Part shown: in pieces, positions 63,592-64,000 of the stretch
Numbering within the stretch: the first letter of the stretch is position 1
Layout of the letters: each line of letters begins with the position of its first letter
From: Typhlomys cinereus
Taxonomy: Eukaryota > Chordata > Mammalia > Rodentia > Platacanthomyidae
Assembly (NCBI GenBank): GCA_023101885.1
Contig: JALPQD010000044.1
Location: 6,167,565 to 6,231,564 of the forward strand
Reading direction: 5' to 3'
DNA length: 64,000 bases
The notes under the pieces: generated by a model
The model's database searches: none
What the model was told of the DNA's origin: nothing
Seen by the model: the letters and a program-made list of their open reading frames with translations, nothing else
Position numbers and translations under genes: made by a program

Positions 63592-64000
63592 ATAAATAAG
63601 TGAAATCACAAAAATAGATAGTATCTAAAGAGATACCATAAGGAATAAATACAGAAAACTCAAACCAGACCAAACAAACTGAAACACAAAATTCATGTAA
63701 TACAAAAGGAAAAGCTTTCCAGAGTAGAGCTTTATTTTTATATGTTACTCATCTAGTGAATGTCCAGTAACTAGAAAAGCATGTGGCTTGCATTTCATAA
63801 GAACAGCCTTGCCTAGAGATAAAGATTTGGGTGGTTGTTTCATAATTGAAACCTTACTTTATATCCTCATGGATATTTAATTGAAAAAAAATTAGGTCCA
63901 AATCATCAAGGAAAATTGGCAAGTTTTACTAATGTATAATACATTACAACCATACAGACTCATCATTTGCAAAGGAGACCATTGGTAAATGAATGAAATG

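Overview
This is mammalian genomic DNA with no prokaryotic-style gene layout: AT-rich introns, short exons with GT-AG boundaries (and one AT-AC pair), SINEs, LINE-1s and an endogenous retrovirus. The repeat families (B1-like and B4-like SINEs, a B2/DIP-like tRNA-derived SINE with a CA-rich tail, and L1s with tandem monomers in the 5' UTR) point to a rodent, probably of the mouse-related clade but not recognisably house mouse. That placement is an inference.

The only protein-coding gene I recognise is DIAPH2 (Diaphanous-related formin 2, X-linked in human), read on the + strand. Eight consecutive internal exons lie in the first 27.3 kb at 6562-6672, 11621-11739, 13599-13715, 16002-16120, 17545-17609, 20772-20876, 25783-26085 and 27170-27284. 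They join in one open frame of 1,054 nt (about 351 codons) covering the end of the DID/FH3 region, the dimerisation and coiled-coil segment, the proline-rich FH1 region and the start of FH2. Neither end of the gene is present. The second intron (11740-13598) has the hallmarks of a U12-type AT-AC intron. From 27285 to the window end I find no further exon, so the next intron exceeds 36.7 kb.

That large intron is an archive of insertions. A class II (betaretrovirus-like) endogenous retrovirus sits antisense to the gene at 32575-39016, with two 357-bp LTRs and a perfect 6-bp target duplication. It is defective: matrix is frameshifted, capsid is absent and replaced by about 1.3 kb of AT-rich DNA, protease and RT are broken, and integrase and env are missing. 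A nearly full-length antisense LINE-1 lies at about 42833-49372, with a CpG-rich monomeric 5' UTR, an ORF1 lacking its C-terminal half and a multiply interrupted ORF2. Several shorter L1 3' ends, three copies of the tRNA-derived SINE (two full-length, one truncated, all with target duplications), old MIR/L2 relics and many microsatellites fill the rest.

I found no CRISPR array, operon, tRNA or rRNA gene, or other self-contained novel system. The points most worth a second look are the AT-AC intron, the retrovirus with its leader repeats and replaced gag core, the L1 with an internal ORF1 deletion, the tail evolution of the L1 and SINE copies, and a roughly 165-bp duplication flanking an L1 fragment.
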